In this document: piece by piece, positions 61,240-64,000 of the stretch | How positions within the stretch are numbered: position 1 is the first letter of the stretch | Layout: each line of letters starts with the position of its first letter | Source: Sporosarcina sp. ANT_H38 | GTDB lineage: Bacteria > Bacillota > Bacilli > Bacillales_A > Planococcaceae | Assembly: GCF_008369195.1 (NCBI RefSeq) | Contig: NZ_VOBC01000002.1 | Coordinates: 62,001-126,000, forward strand | Length of the DNA: 64,000 bases | Direction: 5' to 3' | Program-made: the position numbers and the translations under genes | Notes under the pieces: generated by a model | The model's input: the letters and a program-made list of their open reading frames with translations, nothing else | Told to the model about the DNA's origin: nothing | Databases searched by the model: none

Positions 61240-62487
61240 GTGAACGATAATAATTTGATTATTAAAAATATATATAACCCTCATAAGCTTGAGAGAATGT
61301 TTAGAAATGACCCCAAAGCCTTTAAAAAGTCATTCTCATACGCATGGGAACAAAATCCTGATTCGAAGGTTCTTGCTGTTTGGTATGAAAGATTAAATTT
61401 CAAGGAGACGGCACATACAGAAAAAACTTCCTTTCTTCAACAAGATTTCTTATTCATGAGCATTTTAGCCATTTTGGCCGGGATAAGCACAAGGATCATT
61501 TTCCATTTTGTAGAACAGGAAACAATTGCCCCAATTAACCTTGCTTTTGGGGTTCTTCCCTATATTGGCGCCTATTTTGTATACAAAAATAAACCTCGAA
61601 AAAAGGTTCTTTACACACTTGCATTGTTGTTCCTAATCTCCGGTTTGTATCTTAATATGCTGCCATTAAATGTTAATGATAGTACTATCCTTGCTTATTT
61701 ACACCTTCCCATATTCTTATGGGGATTGATAGGGCTCGCATTTATAGGTAATGAATATTCAAAAGGAAGCACAAGATTAGCCTATCTTAAATTCAATTTG
61801 GAACTTTGCATACTCTACGCCAGCATGGCCTTTAGCGGAATGCTGTTAGCAGCATTAACTATGCAGTTATTTAGCTTTGTCGATCTAGATATAGCAGACT
61901 TCTATTTTAGAAATGTTGTGTTATTTGGTGCTGCTGCTCTCGCTATTGTGGCTACCTACCTGGTGTCAATGAATCTTAAACTTGCTAAGAATATTACACC
62001 ATATATAGCTAAAATTTTTAGTCCTCTTGTCCTGGTCACTTTGTTGGTCTATCTTATAACGGTTATTTGGGTCGAAAAAAATCCATTCTTGGACAGAAAT
62101 TTCCTGATAGCATTTAACGGAATACTCCTTGGTGTTTTGGCTGTTAACATATTTTCAATTACCGAAAGCGGCACAGACGAGAAAAAGAACATTTCTGATT
62201 ATATAAATTTCGCCCTAATTGTTTTAGCTCTTGTCATTGACAGTGTAGCTTTGTCAGCCATAGTTTTTAGACTTTCTTCTTTTGGGATTACACCAAACAG
62301 ACTTGCTGTTTTAGGTGTAAACATACTTATCTGGGGAAACCTTATTTGGATTATGATCTCCTATATGCGTTTTCTACAAAACAAGACCGGACCTTCACCC
62401 ATCCAAGATGCGGTTACTAAGTATTTGCCAGTCTACGTACTTTGGGCGGCTTTCGTTACATTTACTTTTCCTTTCATTTTTAATTAG
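61240..62487 (+). CDS. Multispanning membrane protein (DUF4153-like)
   Basis: 415 residues from the GTG at 61240 (GGGGAGGC upstream). A soluble N-terminus with NPHKLERMFRNDPKAFKKSF and SYAWEQNPDSKVLAVWYERL is followed by about ten membrane helices. Pattern resembles DUF4153-type proteins (moderate). Probably in the same operon as the DUF2975/HTH pair. Function unknown. Confidence 0.8.
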   Translation: MNDNNLIIKNIYNPHKLERMFRNDPKAFKKSFSYAWEQNPDSKVLAVWYERLNFKETAHTEKTSFLQQDFLFMSILAILAGISTRIIFHFVEQETIAPINLAFGVLPYIGAYFVYKNKPRKKVLYTLALLFLISGLYLNMLPLNVNDSTILAYLHLPIFLWGLIGLAFIGNEYSKGSTRLAYLKFNLELCILYASMAFSGMLLAALTMQLFSFVDLDIADFYFRNVVLFGAAALAIVATYLVSMNLKLAKNITPYIAKIFSPLVLVTLLVYLITVIWVEKNPFLDRNFLIAFNGILLGVLAVNIFSITESGTDEKKNISDYINFALIVLALVIDSVALSAIVFRLSSFGITPNRLAVLGVNILIWGNLIWIMISYMRFLQNKTGPSPIQDAVTKYLPVYVLWAAFVTFTFPFIFN

Positions 62488-62526
62488 AAAGGCTTTATTA
62501 ATGTAACGGTTGCTGATCTTCCTTAT

Positions 62527-62582
62527 AAAAGCCAAAAATGAACAAGTTTCTATTCAAAACTTGTTCATTTCCGGCTTTTTAT
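62527..62582 (+). terminator. Strong operon terminator
   Basis: AAAAGCC/GGCTTTTT outer and AAATGAACAAGTTT/AAACTTGTTCATTT inner arms (62527-62580), 7-nt loop, T-run. Confidence 0.85.
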
Positions 62583-62622
62583 TTTCCTAAAAAAACTCTA
62601 TTGTTACATGATAAAACAAATA

Positions 62623-62730
62623 CCTTATTGAACTAACCTGCTCCTTTAGTTGAACAAGGAATTTGATCGCTGAACAAGGTTATATGCTGCATGCACCCCT
62701 AAGACATAACACGCTTTCAGGGGCATTCGA
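62623..62730 (-). repeat. A core with decayed long-form arm
   Basis: CTTATTGAACTAACCTGCTC then CTTTAGTTGAACAAG; then GATCGCTGAACAAGGTTATA and GACATAACACGCTTTCAGGG from the long form. Confidence 0.8.
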
Positions 62731-62769
62731 AATTAAATAAAAGAGATAAATCTTTATAGGCTTTCCGAT

Positions 62770-63222
62770 TTATTTTGTTTTAAATTTTTCAGATAAAGTT
62801 TCGCTCCCAATTGCTCCAATAATTGAAGTAATAAATGGAATTGCCATGTACAGTATTGATCCTTGGAAGAACGTAATATCAAAGTTCAAAAATTTATTTC
62901 CAATTGCTATAAAAATTTTGGCAGCTACTAGAAATAAGCCCATGACTAGAAGTATGTCAAAGAATAGTTTTAATCTTGGATAAGCTAATTGCTTCCCATC
63001 TTCAATGATTTTTTCCTTCAAATGATCATCTCCTTTCAATAATTCATCGATTGTAATGTCAAAAACTTCACTTAGTTTAATTAGCGATTCAATACCGGGA
63101 TAACCTTCTCCACGTTCCCATTTTGAGATCGATTGTCTACTAATGTTAAGTAATTCACCAAGCTGTTGTTGCGACATTTCATGTTTTAGACGTTCTTCTT
63201 TAATTTTTTTTTGGAAATACAT
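62770..63222 (-). CDS. Xre-family HTH protein with C-terminal membrane domain
   Basis: 150 residues from the ATG at 63222, preceded by AGGAG. N-terminal HTH_3: KIKEERLKHEMSQQQLGELL, NISRQSISKWERGEGYPGIE, LSEVFDITIDELLKGDD (about 5-65). The C-terminal half has two membrane helices (LFFDILLVMGLFLVAAKIFI and SILYMAIPFITSIIGAIG). A membrane-tethered regulator of the kind common in Bacillales. Target unknown. Confidence 0.9.
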   Translation of the reverse strand: MYFQKKIKEERLKHEMSQQQLGELLNISRQSISKWERGEGYPGIESLIKLSEVFDITIDELLKGDDHLKEKIIEDGKQLAYPRLKLFFDILLVMGLFLVAAKIFIAIGNKFLNFDITFFQGSILYMAIPFITSIIGAIGSETLSEKFKTK

Positions 63223-63678
63223 TTCTTCAACTCCTAACCCAAATATACTTGTGTCTCTATCTAAACGTAAAGAACCGTGCAGTAGCAACTATGTAAACTA
63301 ATAGTTGCGTAATAAAAGAGACAAATCTTTATAAGTTTTCACGGAAGTATTTACCTTCATTACGCAATAAGCATCAATCCATTTTATCATTACGTATAAA
63401 TGTTTCTGTAAATTCATTCATGTATTCGTTCATTTCCTTATATCAAGTCCAATGTAGATAATGGTGTCCTTAGTTACATTACTTAATTGAGTTAAAATTG
63501 TAATTATTTCTTTTTTGCTGAACGGATATTCTATACACACCAGCTTTACATAACGCCAGTTCACGGCAGTATTTAGCTTTACTACTCAATAAGAAAAGGC
63601 TGCCCTGTAAGACAGCCAATACTTAACTATAGCAACCGTTAGTTTAAGAAGGAAATTAAAAAAGCATAATATAACCTG
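63223..63678. other. Intergenic region with long-form boundary
   Basis: No gene. A partial arm at about 63339-63375 (TTCACGGAAGTATTTACCTT) and a further long-form element from about 63510. Confidence 0.7.
63510..63650 (-). repeat. Long-form cassette boundary
   Basis: GCTGAACGGATATTCTATAC, TTCACGGCAGTATTTAGCTT, terminator type 2 hairpin (GGCTGTC/GGCAGCC then TTTTC on the minus strand), degenerate B core CTATAGCAACCGTTAG with TTTAAG flank. Confidence 0.82.
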
Positions 63679-63996
63679 TTAACAATTTAAGAATTCATTT
63701 TGTTTACGATTTTTAGAAATAACTCCGAATTTAGCAATTAAAAGAACCAGTAAAAATATAAAGCAACTAAAACCAGTATTATCACTTGTAAGTATATTTG
63801 ACTGGATAAGTTGCATCGCAAGTAAAACGTTTAATATATAAGAAAAGAGAAAACCCAAAAATGAAATACACGTTACATAATTGCCGAATAACGTCCTTCT
63901 GTAATTAGATACATCTGTTTTATTAGCGTTTTGGATAGTCAAAGTATGTTGGATTTGTCTAACTAGACCGTATGCGAAACCGATAATTAAAAACAC
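63679..63996 (-). CDS. Small membrane protein, 5' end at window edge
   Basis: At least 105 residues. The GTG at 63996 is a possible start, but the gene may begin outside the window. Three hydrophobic segments (FLIIGFAYGLV, CISFLGFLFSYILNVLLAM, GFSCFIFLLVLLIAKFGVIS). No family recognised. Confidence 0.55.
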   Translation of the reverse strand: MFLIIGFAYGLVRQIQHTLTIQNANKTDVSNYRRTLFGNYVTCISFLGFLFSYILNVLLAMQLIQSNILTSDNTGFSCFIFLLVLLIAKFGVISKNRKQNEFLNC

Positions 63997-64000
63997 AACT

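Noticed and set aside
3874..63650. Classical attC sites with an IntI integrase
   Set aside because: Cores do not match RYYYAAC/GTTRRRY fully, and the recombinase looks Xer-like, so a standard integron call is not justified.
3874..63650. CRISPR array
   Set aside because: Repeats are dispersed, palindromic and separated by whole genes, without regular spacers or cas genes.

Overview
The window looks like a chromosome segment of a low-GC Gram-positive bacterium of the order Bacillales, probably Planococcaceae/Sporosarcina-like or Bacillaceae (inference). The reasons are AT-rich sequence, strong AGGAGG-type ribosome sites, frequent GTG/TTG starts, and recognisable Bacillus families: YkkC/YkkD, RodA, PlsY, a YoaS/YozG-like pair, HepT/MntA, DUF2785 and DUF3885. 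I see no rRNA, tRNA, CRISPR array or prophage.

Two kinds of DNA are interleaved. Ordinary operons are: ykkCD (49-704); a divergent MFS pump / SnoaL-like / TetR locus with three copies of a candidate operator (963-3656); an ECF sigma / anti-sigma / membrane protein operon (5174-6986); rodA (22106-23281); a GAF-PAS-GGDEF-EAL / ThDP-enzyme / CMD-family operon (27640-31890); an AA10 LPMO gene (43460-44578); a regulator / class III aminotransferase / YjiH-like operon (45844-50022); mntA-hepT (50358-51165); a TSUP transporter (56928-57665); and a DUF2975/HTH/DUF4153-like operon (60500-62487).

Between and around these, from about 3.9 kb to the end, lie about 35 mostly single, mostly minus-strand small genes. 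They encode acetyltransferases, peptidase E-like proteins, PlsY, a GrpB-family protein, a kinase-like protein, methyltransferases, an S66 peptidase, beta-lactamase-like and alpha/beta hydrolases, lipoproteins, tiny membrane proteins and DUF proteins. Nearly every one is bounded by the same palindromic element. Read along the minus-strand transcript it consists of: a B core just after the stop codon (plus-strand core CTAAAGCACCCGTTAG); an intrinsic-terminator hairpin with a T-run; then an A core (plus-strand core CTAACCTGCCCCGTTAG) just before the next gene. Both cores are imperfect hairpins whose stems co-vary.

Several genes occur as near-identical copies: one three times and two twice. Their identity starts and ends inside the cores, while the flanking terminators differ. 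One duplicate is joined directly to an A core where its sister has a B core. A XerC/D-type tyrosine recombinase gene (39863-40702) sits in the array between two such cores. Together this resembles an integron-like cassette array built on a different site and without a recognisable IntI. It is my main candidate for an undescribed system; the mechanism is inference. Many cassettes are broken by in-frame stops, frameshifts or truncation, as expected of a shuffling, partly decaying gene store. A second repeat family carries hairpins with mutually complementary loops. It brackets the GGDEF/ThDP operon and the LPMO gene in inverted pairs.
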